Assembly (NCBI RefSeq): GCF_026712185.1 | Contig: NZ_JAPPUX010000003.1 | Span: forward strand, 620,001-684,000 | Source: Nocardioides pini | GTDB taxonomy: Bacteria > Actinomycetota > Actinomycetes > Propionibacteriales > Nocardioidaceae | Direction of reading: 5' to 3' | DNA length: 64,000 nucleotides | In this document: one piece after another, positions 52,950 through 61,310 of the stretch | Numbering within the stretch: position 1 is the stretch's first letter | Layout: each line of letters starts with the position of its first letter | Position numbers and translations under genes: made by a program | The notes under the pieces: model-generated | Database searches by the model: none | What the model saw: the letters and a program-made list of their open reading frames with translations, nothing else | Told to the model about the DNA's origin: nothing

Positions 52950-53718
52950 AGAAGAGCAGGACGGCGGCCACGACGCCGGCGGCGACGACGGCCCACCGGA
53001 AGACCGCGTCGGGGAGCTTGCGGCCGATGCGGGCACCGACGTAGCCGCCCACCAGCGACCCGGCCGCGAGCAGCACCACGACGTCCCAGCGCGGGTCGGC
53101 GACCACGACGAAGATGAGGCCGGCGACGACGTTGCCGACCATCAGCGACAGCGTCTTCAGGCCGTTGACGATGCGCAGCTCGAGGTCGGTGCCGATGCCG
53201 AGGACCGCCACCATCATCACGCCCGCGCCGGCGCCGAAGTAGCCGCCGTAGACGCCCGTGATCGTGGCGAACGCGGTGGTGGCGGGGGACATGTGCCGGC
53301 GCTCGGCCAGCGCCACGCCGTGCCGGGCCTCGTGGCGGGCCCGCAGCCATGCCGCGATGCGGGGCTGCACGCCGACGAGCAGGCAGGTGAAGAGGATCAG
53401 GTAGGGGACGACCGCCTCGAAGACGCCGGGCGGCAGCCCGAGCAGCAGGGCGGCGCCGATGGCCGCGCCGAAGGCGCAGACGGCGACGATCGTCCGGGCG
53501 ATCGGGCCCGCCTCGCGCACCTCGGCGCGGTAGCCGACGACGCCGCCGATGCCGCCGGGGATCAGGCCGAGGGTGTTGGACACGTTGGCCACGACCGGCG
53601 GCAGGCCGAGCGCGACCAGCACGGGGAAGCTCAGCAGGGACGCCACCCCGACCGTCGAGGAGAGCACGCCGGCGCCGAACCCGGTGGCGAGCACCAGGAG
53701 CGCCTCGAGTGAGGTCAC
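52948..53718 (-). CDS. TSUP family permease (TauE/SafE)
   Basis: 256 residues with about eight helices and two related halves: VLATGFGAGVLSSTVGVASLLSFPVLVALGLPPVVANVSNTLG (GxxSGxxGVG-like first motif) and FATITGVYGGYFGAGAGVMMVAVLG. TSUP proteins move sulfite, sulfonates or other small anions. The GTG start overlaps the stop of the FadR regulator (GTGA), so it is expressed with it, divergent from the MatC operon. Confidence 0.9.
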   Translation of the reverse strand: MTSLEALLVLATGFGAGVLSSTVGVASLLSFPVLVALGLPPVVANVSNTLGLIPGGIGGVVGYRAEVREAGPIARTIVAVCAFGAAIGAALLLGLPPGVFEAVVPYLILFTCLLVGVQPRIAAWLRARHEARHGVALAERRHMSPATTAFATITGVYGGYFGAGAGVMMVAVLGIGTDLELRIVNGLKTLSLMVGNVVAGLIFVVVADPRWDVVVLLAAGSLVGGYVGARIGRKLPDAVFRWAVVAAGVVAAVLLF

Positions 53719-54422
53719 TCCGCCTCGCGGATGAGCGCCACGTCGCTGACCATCGCGACGTGGGCGTGCATCGCCTCGGCCGCCGCGGCGGGGTCGCCGG
53801 CACGGATCGCCTCGGCGATCGCGCGGTGCCCGGCCAGGGAGTCCTGCGGCCGGCCGGGCTGGCCGAGCGACTCGAGCCGGGTCTCCTTGATGAGGTCTCC
53901 GATCTCGTCCATGAGCCGCGCGAGCAGGAGGGAGTGGGACGCAGCGGTGACGGCACCGTGGAACCGCTCGTCGCCCTCGACGCCGCGGCCGCCCGCCTCG
54001 ATGTCGGCGGCCATGAAGGCGAGCGCGTCGTCGATGCGGGCGAGGTCGTCGTCGGTGCGTCGCTGCGCGGCGAGGGAGGCGATCTTGGTCTCGAGCGCGT
54101 CGCGGGTCTCGATGATCTCGGGCAGCCGGTCGGCGTGGCTGCGGATCGCCTCGACGATGCGGCTGGACTTCTGGTGCCTCGCGGTGACGACGGTGCCGTC
54201 CCCGTGGCGTACCTCCACCACGCCCACGACCTCGAGCGCGACCAGCGCCTGGCTCAGCGTGGCGCGGCTGACGCCGAGGCGCTGGGCGAGCTCGCGCTCG
54301 GGCGGGAGCTTGTCACCGGCCTGCAGGCCGTTGTCGTCGATCCACGTGGAGATCTGCCCGGCCACCTGCTCGTAGAGACGCGTGCGGAGCAGCCGTGGCG
54401 GGAAGGGCGACGACTCGGACAT
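53715..54422 (-). CDS. FadR-subfamily GntR regulator
   Basis: 235 residues. N-terminal winged helix: TRLYEQVAGQISTWIDDNGLQAGDKLPPERELAQRLGVSRATLSQALVALEVVGVVEVRHGDGTVV. C-terminal FCD domain: ETRDALETKIASLAAQR, DERFHGAVTAASHSLLLARLMDEI, HRAIAEAIRAGDPAAAAEAMHAHV, with metal/ligand His (FH, HRAI, MHAHV). FCD ligands are organic acids or acyl-CoA. It probably controls itself and the divergent MatC-CoA transferase operon. TAGGGT lies six bases before its ATG. Confidence 0.93.
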   Translation of the reverse strand: MSESSPFPPRLLRTRLYEQVAGQISTWIDDNGLQAGDKLPPERELAQRLGVSRATLSQALVALEVVGVVEVRHGDGTVVTARHQKSSRIVEAIRSHADRLPEIIETRDALETKIASLAAQRRTDDDLARIDDALAFMAADIEAGGRGVEGDERFHGAVTAASHSLLLARLMDEIGDLIKETRLESLGQPGRPQDSLAGHRAIAEAIRAGDPAAAAEAMHAHVAMVSDVALIREAE

Positions 54423-54543
54423 GGGACCACCCTATTGACGATCGGCTCATTGTCCTATTGGCTAGGCCACTGAGCCAGCACTGTGACGAGGGCCACCCCC
54501 CGCGACCCCGCCGTGCCGGCACTCGACTCGGAAGGTGACCACT
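54423..54543. promoter_or_regulatory. fadR-matC divergent control region
   Basis: 121 bp, locally AT-rich. CCTATTG occurs twice (54431-54437 and 54454-54460), 23 bp apart on one helix face. The first copy overlaps the TAGGGT -10 of the regulator gene. On the plus strand GGAAGG precedes the MatC ATG by eight bases, so that mRNA has a leader. Likely operator site of the FadR-type regulator, by position. Confidence 0.45.
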
Positions 54544-55935
54544 ATGGGTCCGGAATGGATTGCGATCATCGCGCTCGTCGCGCTGTTCGTGGTCGGCACG
54601 GTGCTGCCGATCAACATGGGAGCGCTGGCCTACGTCGCCGCGTGGCTCGTGGGGATGTACTCGCTGGGACTCGACGAGAAGGAGATCCTCGCCGGCATCA
54701 GCGCCGACCTGGTCCTGACCCTGATCGGGGTCACCTACCTCTTCGCGATCGCCAGGCAGAACGGCACGGTCGACCTCATCGTCCGCACCGCGGTGGCCTC
54801 GGTCGGCGGACGCGTCGCCCTCATCCCGTGGGTGATGTTCGCGGTCACGGCCGTGATCACGGCCATCGGCGCAGCGAGCCCCGCCGCGTGCGCGATCATC
54901 GGCCCCATCGCCCTCGGGTTCGCCGGCCGCTACGGCATCAGCCCGCTGATGATGGGCATGTTCGTCGTGCACGGTGCGCAGGCCGGCGGCTTCTCGCCGA
55001 TCTCGATCTACGGCACGATCACCAACTCGGTGATGGAGGACGCCGGGCTCGGCACCACGCCGCTGACGATCTTCTTCTCCAGCCTGGTGGTCAACACCGT
55101 GATGGCCGCGATCCTGTTCGTCGTGCTCGGCGGCCGCAGGCTGATGAACCTGCGCATGGACGGCGACGGCGAGCTCGTCGAGGCCGGCGCCACGACCAGC
55201 GCCGCGGTCGGCGCCTCGGCCGGTGCCACCACCGCAGCGGGAGGCGGGTCGCCGCGCGTGCACCCGGACCGCTCGGACGCCCGCTCGGCCACCGGCGCGA
55301 CGCCGACCACCGGCACCCCGAACCCCGACGACGCCGGCACGACCCTCGAGCACGTCCTCACCCTCCTCGCCTTCCTCGCCGTGGCCCTCGTGGCGCTCGT
55401 CTTCGACAAGAACATCGGCTTCGCCGCGATCACGGCCGCGGTCGTGCTCTCGATCCTCACGCCGAAGGCGTACAAGGACACCGTCAAGCAGATCGCCTGG
55501 CCGACCGTGCTCCTCGTCGCGGGCGTGAGCACGTACGCCACGATCCTCACCACCGCCGGCTCCCCGGAGTTCGTCGGCAACTGGGCCGCCGGACTCGGCG
55601 CGGCCGCCATCGGCGCGCTGATCCTCTGCTACGTCGGCGGCATCGTCTCGGCGTTCGCCTCCTCGACGGCGCTGCTGCCGGTGATCATCCCGATCGCCAT
55701 CCCCCTCGTCGCCGAGGGCGGCCTGTCGGCGGGCTTCTTCGTCGCGGCCCTCGCGGTCAGCTCGACCATCGTCGACGTCAGCCCGTTCTCCACCAACGGT
55801 GCGCTCATGCTGGCCAACCGGCCCGACACGATCGACGAGAGCACCTACTACAAGCAGATCCTGACCTACGCCACGATCGTGACCCTCGTCGGCCCGCTCC
55901 TCGTGTGGGCCGCCCTCGTCCTGCCCGGATGGTGA
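54544..55935 (+). CDS. MatC-like dicarboxylate carrier
   Basis: 463 residues, two halves of about five or six helices joined by a ~70-residue Ala/Thr/Gly-rich linker (residues ~215-265). First half: PINMGALAYVAAWLVGMYSLGLDEKEILAGISADLVLTLIGVTYLFAIARQNGTVD, matching MatC N-terminal domain proteins, named for rhizobial malonate uptake; SPAACAIIGPIA and second-half SAFASSTALLPVIIPIAIPL look like ion-transporter superfamily hairpins. ATG chosen for GGAAGG upstream. First gene of a three-gene operon with a CoA-transferase and carboxyltransferase. Confidence 0.85.
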   Translation: MGPEWIAIIALVALFVVGTVLPINMGALAYVAAWLVGMYSLGLDEKEILAGISADLVLTLIGVTYLFAIARQNGTVDLIVRTAVASVGGRVALIPWVMFAVTAVITAIGAASPAACAIIGPIALGFAGRYGISPLMMGMFVVHGAQAGGFSPISIYGTITNSVMEDAGLGTTPLTIFFSSLVVNTVMAAILFVVLGGRRLMNLRMDGDGELVEAGATTSAAVGASAGATTAAGGGSPRVHPDRSDARSATGATPTTGTPNPDDAGTTLEHVLTLLAFLAVALVALVFDKNIGFAAITAAVVLSILTPKAYKDTVKQIAWPTVLLVAGVSTYATILTTAGSPEFVGNWAAGLGAAAIGALILCYVGGIVSAFASSTALLPVIIPIAIPLVAEGGLSAGFFVAALAVSSTIVDVSPFSTNGALMLANRPDTIDESTYYKQILTYATIVTLVGPLLVWAALVLPGW

Positions 55936-57143
55936 CCACCGACATGACCGAACCCATGACCGAACCAACGACGGGACCGCTCGCCGACCTCCTCGTCGTC
56001 GACCTGACGCGGGCGCTCGCCGGCCCCCACGCCACCCAGATGCTGGGCGACCTCGGCGCCCGGGTGATCAAGGTGGAGGCGCCGGGCAGCGGCGACGACA
56101 CCCGGGGCTGGGGGCCGCCGTTCGTCGGCGAGCCCGACGCCCGCCAGTCGACGTACTTCCTCTGCACCAACCGCAACAAGGAGTCGATCGCCCTCGACCT
56201 CAAGGACGAGGCCGACAAGGACGTCCTGCTGGGGCTCCTCGAGCGTGCCGACGTGCTCGTCGAGAACTTCCGCACCGGCGTCCTGGAGCGGCTCGGGCTC
56301 GGCATCGAGGAGCTGATGCGTCGCAACCCGCGGCTCGTCGTCCTCTCGATCACCGGGTTCGGCCACGACGGCCCCGAGGGCGGTCGCGCCGGCTACGACC
56401 AGATCGCCCAGGGCGAGGCCGGCCTGATGTCCCTCACGGGCTCGGGACCCGACGACCCGCAGCGTGTCGGCGTACCCATCGCGGACCTGCTGTCCGGCAT
56501 GTACGGCGCGTACGGCGTGCTCGCCGCGCTCCACGAGCGCGCGCGCACCGGGAAGGGCACCGTCGTGCGGACCTCGCTGCTCGCCTCCGTCGTCGGCGTG
56601 CACGCCTTCCAGGGCACGCGGTGGACCGTGGCCGGCGAGGTCGGGCGTGCGCAGGGCAACCACCATCCCTCGATCGCGCCCTACGGCCTGTTCCACTGCC
56701 GCGACGGCGCCGTGCAGATCGCGCTCGGCAGCGAGGGCCTGTGGAGGAAGTTCTGCGCCGGCTTCGGGCTCGACCCCGACGCCGAGGGCATGGCCACCAA
56801 CGGCGAGCGCGTCGCCAGCCGCGAGCGGGTCATCGAGGTCGTCGAGCAGGCCTTCGCCGACTGGGACGCCGAGCCGCTCCTGGCCCGCCTCGCCGAGGTC
56901 GGCGTGCCGGCCGGCAAGGTGCGCACCCTCGACGAGGTCTACGAGTGGGACCAGGTCGCCAGCCAGGGACTGCTGGTCGACGTGGAGCATCCGACGCTGG
57001 GCGGGCTGACCCTCCCCGGCCCGCCGCTGCGGTTCTTCGACGCCGACGGCGCCGAGGTCACCCGCCGCGACCACGTCGCACCGCCGCTGCTCGACCAGCA
57101 CGCCGACGAGATCCGCGCCTGGGTCGGCGGTGGCGGGGCGTGA
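55929..57143 (+). CDS. class III CoA-transferase (CaiB/BaiF)
   Basis: 404 residues. LLVVDLTRALAGPHATQMLGDLGARVIKVEAPGSGDDTRGWGPPF, FLCTNRNKESIALDLKDE, VENFRTGVLERLGLG and FGHDGPEGGRAGYDQIAQGEAGLMSLTG are family blocks; the catalytic Asp is in the GYDQIAQ-following/IADLLSGMYG region. It transfers CoA between acyl-CoA and a free acid; members accept dicarboxylates such as succinate, malate or oxalate. Starts at ATG or GTG (55932) overlapping the MatC stop, and its stop overlaps the carboxyltransferase start, showing tight coupling. Confidence 0.93.
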   Translation: MVTTDMTEPMTEPTTGPLADLLVVDLTRALAGPHATQMLGDLGARVIKVEAPGSGDDTRGWGPPFVGEPDARQSTYFLCTNRNKESIALDLKDEADKDVLLGLLERADVLVENFRTGVLERLGLGIEELMRRNPRLVVLSITGFGHDGPEGGRAGYDQIAQGEAGLMSLTGSGPDDPQRVGVPIADLLSGMYGAYGVLAALHERARTGKGTVVRTSLLASVVGVHAFQGTRWTVAGEVGRAQGNHHPSIAPYGLFHCRDGAVQIALGSEGLWRKFCAGFGLDPDAEGMATNGERVASRERVIEVVEQAFADWDAEPLLARLAEVGVPAGKVRTLDEVYEWDQVASQGLLVDVEHPTLGGLTLPGPPLRFFDADGAEVTRRDHVAPPLLDQHADEIRAWVGGGGA

Positions 57144-58609
57144 GCACACCGCGCGACGGCGGAGCCAGGCGCTGGACCGCCCACGAGCTGCTCGACCTGG
57201 TGCTCGACGAGGGCACGTTCACCTCGTGGGACGTGCCGATCGACCTGTCCTACGCCGACGACGGCTACCGCGCCGAGCTCGAGGCGGCCGCGGCGAAGGC
57301 CGGCACCGACGAGTCGGTGCTGACCGGTCGTGGTGAGGTCCGCGGCCGGCCGGTCGCGGTCGTGGTCAACGAGTTCCGCTTCCTCGCCGGCTCCATCGGC
57401 CGCGCCGCGGCGGACCGCATCACCGCCGCCGTCCGCCGCGCCACCGCGGAAGGGCTGCCCCTGCTGGCCAGCACGGCGTCGGGCGGCACCCGCATGCAGG
57501 AGGGCACGCCCGCCTTCGTGCGCATGGTGGAGATCTCCCGCGCGCTGATGGACCACCGCGCCGCCGGCCTGCCCTACCTCGTGCACCTGCGCCACCCCAC
57601 GACCGGCGGCGTGTACGCCTCGTGGGGGTCGCTGGGCCACGTGACCGTCGCTGAGCCCGGCGCCCTCGTCGGCTTCCTCGGCCCCAAGGTCTACGAAGGC
57701 CTCAACGGACGGCCGTTCCGCCCCGGTGTGCAGGTCGCGGAGAACCTCGCGGCCGCCGGGGTCATCGACGGCGTCGTCGCCGCCGAGCAGCTGCCCGCCA
57801 TGGTCGACAGCGCCTTGGCGGTGCTGGTCGACGGGCCCGGGTCGGGCCGGCTGCCGCTGCGCGCCGCGCGCCCGGTCGGCGACCACACCGCGTGGGACAG
57901 CGTCGAGCGGACCCGTCGTACGGACCGGGTGGGCGTGCGCGACCTCCTCGCCCACGGCGCCGTCGGGACGCTGCAGCTGCGCGGCACCGACGAGGGCGAG
58001 CGCGACTCGACCGTCCTCGTCGCGCTGACGCGGCTCGACGACCAGCCCTGCGTCGTCATCGGGCAGGACCGCTCGCGGCAGGTGCCCGGGCACGCGATGG
58101 GACCCGGCGCGCTCCGCGAGGCCCGCCGCGGGATGCGGCTCGCCGAGGAGCTCGGCCTCCCACTGGTCAGCGTGATCGACACCCCGGGCGCCGAGCTGTC
58201 GCCCGAGGCCGAGGAGCGCGCCATCGCGGGCGAGATCGCCCGCTGCATCGCGACCCTGACGACGATGTCGGTGCCGACGGTCTCGGTGATCCTCGGCCAG
58301 GGCTGCGGGGGAGGGGCACTCGCCTTCCTGCCCGCGCGGTCCGTCATCGCCACCGAGCACGCCTGGCTCTCGCCGCTGCCTCCGGAGGGCGCGAGTCTGA
58401 TCGTGCACGGCGACACCGCCCACGCCGCCGAGATGGCCGCACGCCAGCGGGTGCGCGCCGCCGACCTCCTCGCCGACGGCGTGGTCCAGCACGTGGTGCC
58501 CGAGGTCGACGGCGAGTCTCCGCGCGACCTGGCCGTCGCCGTGGCCGCCGAGGTCGGGGCGCGGCTGCGCGAGCTCGCCGGTCGTACACCCGTCGCCCAC
58601 GCGTCCTGA
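57140..58609 (+). CDS. fused AccD/AccA-like (MdcD/E-like) carboxyltransferase-fold protein
   Basis: 489 residues with two crotonase-fold halves. The first is AccD-like: VLTGRGEVRGRPVAVVVNEFRFLAGSIG, LLASTASGGTRMQEGTPAF, YLVHLRHPTTGGVYASWGSLGHVTVAEPGALVGFLGPKVYE, lacking the N-terminal zinc finger of AccD. The second is AccA-like: GHAMGPGALREARRGMRLAEELGLPLVSVIDTPGAELSPEAEERAIAGEIAR and VILGQGCGGGALAFLPA. No biotin carboxylase or carrier gene is near. It may decarboxylate malonyl-CoA like MdcD/E, or be part of an acyl-CoA carboxylase. Third gene of the MatC operon. Confidence 0.88.
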   Translation: MSTPRDGGARRWTAHELLDLVLDEGTFTSWDVPIDLSYADDGYRAELEAAAAKAGTDESVLTGRGEVRGRPVAVVVNEFRFLAGSIGRAAADRITAAVRRATAEGLPLLASTASGGTRMQEGTPAFVRMVEISRALMDHRAAGLPYLVHLRHPTTGGVYASWGSLGHVTVAEPGALVGFLGPKVYEGLNGRPFRPGVQVAENLAAAGVIDGVVAAEQLPAMVDSALAVLVDGPGSGRLPLRAARPVGDHTAWDSVERTRRTDRVGVRDLLAHGAVGTLQLRGTDEGERDSTVLVALTRLDDQPCVVIGQDRSRQVPGHAMGPGALREARRGMRLAEELGLPLVSVIDTPGAELSPEAEERAIAGEIARCIATLTTMSVPTVSVILGQGCGGGALAFLPARSVIATEHAWLSPLPPEGASLIVHGDTAHAAEMAARQRVRAADLLADGVVQHVVPEVDGESPRDLAVAVAAEVGARLRELAGRTPVAHAS

Positions 58610-58630
58610 GGCGCTGGGCGACGGGGAGCG

Positions 58631-59596
58631 CTAGCTCGCCTTCTTGGCCTGCTTCTTCGCAGCGGTCTTCTTGGTCGCGGTCTTCTTGGCCGTCGACTTC
58701 TTCGCGGTCGCCTTCTTCGCGGGGGCCTTCTTGGCCGATGACTTCTTGGCGGCGGTCTTCCTCGCCGGCTTCTCCGCGTCGGACGCGTCGTCGGAGTCGT
58801 CGTCGGCCTCGCCGCGCGCGGACTTGGCGGCCGCCACCGACTTCTGCAGGGCGGCGAGCAGGTCGACGACCTCGCCGGAGGTCTTGGTCGAGGTCTCGGT
58901 GCGCTTGATCTCGCCGCCCTCGATCTTGGACTTCACGAGTGCGTCGACCGCGCCGGCGTAGTCGTCCTCGAACTCGCTCGCGTCGAAGTCGCCCGCCAGC
59001 GTCTCGACGAGCATGTGGGCCATCTTGACCTCTTGCGGCTTGGCGTCGTCGACCTCGACCTTGAAGTCGGGCACACGGACCTCGTCGGGCCACATCATCG
59101 TCTGGAGCACGATGACCTCGCCGGCCTCGGTCTCGCGCACGCGCAGCACCGCGATCGTGGTCCGCTGTCGCAGCGCGACGGTGACGACGGCCATCCGGTC
59201 GGCGTCCTTCAGCGCCTGGCGCAGCAGGGCGTAGGGCTTGGCGCCGGCGCCCTCGGGCTCGAGGTAGTAGGACTTCTCGAACAGCAGCGGGTCGATCTGC
59301 TCGCGGGGCACGAACTTCTCCACCGCGATCTCGCGCGACGACGTCGACGGCAGCTGGGCCATGTCGTCGTCGGTGAGGATGACCATCTCGCCGTCCTCGG
59401 TCTCGTAGCCCTTCGCGATGTCGGCGTAGGCCACCTCCTCGCCGTCGAGCGAGCAGACGCGCTGGTACTTGATGCGGCCGCCGTCCTTGGCGTGCACCTG
59501 GCGGAACGACACGTCGTGGCTCTCCGTCGCGGCATAGAGCTTGACCGGGACACTGACCAGGCCGAAGGAGACGGCACCCTTCCAGATCGCGCGCAT
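58631..59596 (-). CDS. ku: Ku DNA end-binding protein
   Basis: 321 residues: the ~255-residue Ku core (MRAIWKGAVSFGLVSVPVKLYAATE, FRQVHAKDGGRIKYQRVC, YYLEPEGAGAKPYALLRQAL) plus a ~60-residue C-terminal tail of Lys/Ala repeats (AAKKSSAKKAPAKKATAKKS-like). The homodimer rings broken ends and recruits LigD; Lys-rich tails in other actinobacterial Ku proteins increase DNA binding. Divergent from the ligase gene by 74 bp. TATCGT lies six bases before the ATG. Confidence 0.97.
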   Translation of the reverse strand: MRAIWKGAVSFGLVSVPVKLYAATESHDVSFRQVHAKDGGRIKYQRVCSLDGEEVAYADIAKGYETEDGEMVILTDDDMAQLPSTSSREIAVEKFVPREQIDPLLFEKSYYLEPEGAGAKPYALLRQALKDADRMAVVTVALRQRTTIAVLRVRETEAGEVIVLQTMMWPDEVRVPDFKVEVDDAKPQEVKMAHMLVETLAGDFDASEFEDDYAGAVDALVKSKIEGGEIKRTETSTKTSGEVVDLLAALQKSVAAAKSARGEADDDSDDASDAEKPARKTAAKKSSAKKAPAKKATAKKSTAKKTATKKTAAKKQAKKAS

Positions 59597-59670
59597 GCGA
59601 CGACGATAGCCGTCACATCAGACACACGTCTCCCTCCAGATGGGGGACGCAGGGATGCCAGACTGCACGC

Positions 59671-60612
59671 GTGCGCCCGATGCTCGCCAGCAAGACCGAC
59701 CGCGTCCCGACCGGCGCGCAGTGGCTGCACGAGGTGAAGTGGGACGGCGTGCGCGTGCTCGTCGACGTCCACGACGGCGTCGTACGCATGACCAGCCGCA
59801 ACGACAACGACGTCACCCCCGCCTGGCCCGAGCTCGCCGCGCCGCCGCTGGGCGATCGCGACCTGATGGTCGACGGCGAGGTGATCGCCCTCAACGAGCG
59901 CGGCGTCCCCGACTTCAGGGTGCTCCAGCACCGCATGCACGTCCGCAACGCCCGAGAGGTCGCGCGCCTGGTGACGACGGTCCCCGCCACCTTGATGGTC
60001 TTCGACCTGCTCCGCCTCGACGGGGAGGACCTGACCGCCCGGCCGCTGGAGGAGCGACGCGCGCTGCTCGAGGGCCTGCCGCTCGGCGACTCGAAGTGGC
60101 AGGTCCCGGCGGCGTACGACGACGGCGACATGTTGTTCGAGGCCACCCGGCAGCAGGGGCTGGAGGGCGTGGTGAGCAAGCGTCGCGGCTCGCGCTACCG
60201 CTTCGACGCCCGCAGCGAGGACTGGCGCAAGCTCGCCCACCGCCACCGCGGGTCGTTCGTGGTCGGCGGCTGGCGCCCGCAGACCGGTACGACGGACCGG
60301 CTGGCGTCGCTGCTCGTCGGCGAGCAGACCCCCGACGGCCTTCTCTACCGCGGGCGGGTGGGCAGCGGCATCGCCGGAGCGACCAGCTCCCGGCTGGCCG
60401 CGCTCATGGCGCCGTTGGCGGCCACGGCGTCGCCGTTCGCGGACGAGGTGCCCCGCATCGACGCCGCCGGCACGTTCTGGGTCGAGCCGCGGGTCGTGGT
60501 CGACATCGACACCCACGGCCTGGGCTACCAGCGCCTGCGCCAGCCGTCGTTCCAGGGCGTGCGTGACGACCTTTCGCCCGAGGACCTTCTCTCCACAGGG
60601 GACCTCGCGTGA
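59671..60612 (+). CDS. ligD: ATP-dependent DNA ligase, LigD ligase-domain type
   Basis: 313 residues: HEVKWDGVRVLVDV contains motif I KxDG with nucleotidylated Lys23; MVDGEVIALNERGVPDF, MVFDLLRLDGEDL, EGVVSKRRGSRYRFDARSEDWRKL (motif IV/V) follow, then an OB fold. It seals breaks held by Ku. The phosphoesterase and polymerase modules of full LigD are separate here: polymerase at 61307, no phosphoesterase seen. GTG start with CAGACT six bases upstream. Stop overlaps the L,D-transpeptidase start. Confidence 0.95.
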   Translation: MRPMLASKTDRVPTGAQWLHEVKWDGVRVLVDVHDGVVRMTSRNDNDVTPAWPELAAPPLGDRDLMVDGEVIALNERGVPDFRVLQHRMHVRNAREVARLVTTVPATLMVFDLLRLDGEDLTARPLEERRALLEGLPLGDSKWQVPAAYDDGDMLFEATRQQGLEGVVSKRRGSRYRFDARSEDWRKLAHRHRGSFVVGGWRPQTGTTDRLASLLVGEQTPDGLLYRGRVGSGIAGATSSRLAALMAPLAATASPFADEVPRIDAAGTFWVEPRVVVDIDTHGLGYQRLRQPSFQGVRDDLSPEDLLSTGDLA

Positions 60613-61310
60613 GGCGGCTGCTGCTGGCGACGCTCGTGGCGGCGGGGCTGCTCGCGCCGACGGGCGCAGGAGCCGAGGCCCAGCGGGCCGACGTCGTCCG
60701 CCTCGACGGCGTACGCGTCGAGCTCCGCCCCGGCACCACGCAGGTCGTCACCGTCGACCACGCCCGCGGCGTGCGCGCCCGCGTCTCGTTGTGGCGGCTC
60801 ACCGCCGAGGGGTGGACGCGGCAGCTGACCACGGCCGACGGCCGCACCGGCTACGGCGGGCTCGTCGACGGCGACCGGCGGCGCCAGGGATCGGGGACGA
60901 CGCCGCTGGGCACCTACGGACTGATCTCCACCTTCGGCACCCACGCCGCCGACCGGCGCGCCCGGTTGCCGCACCACCGGATCCGCAAGGGGGACCACTG
61001 GGTGCAGGACAACGCCTCCGACTTCTACAACCAGCTGCGCAACCAGCGCGACGGTGGCTTCCGCTGGTGGCTGCCGTCGTCCGACCCCGACTCGTCGGAG
61101 CGGCTGACCGACTACCCGCGGCAGTACGAGTGGTCGATCGTCACCGACTTCAACGTCGAGCAGGTGCGACACCGCGGCGCCGGCATCTTCCTCCACGTCA
61201 ACGGGCGCGGCGCGACGGCCGGGTGCGTGAGCGCCCCGCGGCGGTTCATCCGCTCGCTCGTGCGTCTCCTCGACCCCGCCCGCGTGCCCGTGATCGGCAT
61301 CGGCAGATGA
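60609..61310 (+). CDS. secreted L,D-transpeptidase (YkuD) family protein
   Basis: 233 residues with a signal peptide (LLLATLVAAGLLAPTGAGA). Residues ~85-230: GSGTTPLGTYGLISTFG, FLHVNGRGATAGCVSAPRRFIRSLVRLL, with the catalytic HxN...GxTxGCVS motif. L,D-transpeptidases make 3-3 peptidoglycan crosslinks or attach proteins. Its place between two end-joining genes, overlapping both by 4 bp, is functionally unexpected. Confidence 0.88.
   Translation: MRRLLLATLVAAGLLAPTGAGAEAQRADVVRLDGVRVELRPGTTQVVTVDHARGVRARVSLWRLTAEGWTRQLTTADGRTGYGGLVDGDRRRQGSGTTPLGTYGLISTFGTHAADRRARLPHHRIRKGDHWVQDNASDFYNQLRNQRDGGFRWWLPSSDPDSSERLTDYPRQYEWSIVTDFNVEQVRHRGAGIFLHVNGRGATAGCVSAPRRFIRSLVRLLDPARVPVIGIGR

Noticed and set aside
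49206-53036. Minus-strand open frame of 1276 codons opposite glutamate dehydrogenase
   Set aside because: Same reason: the plus strand codes for a clear 1629-residue enzyme and the antisense product is low-complexity.
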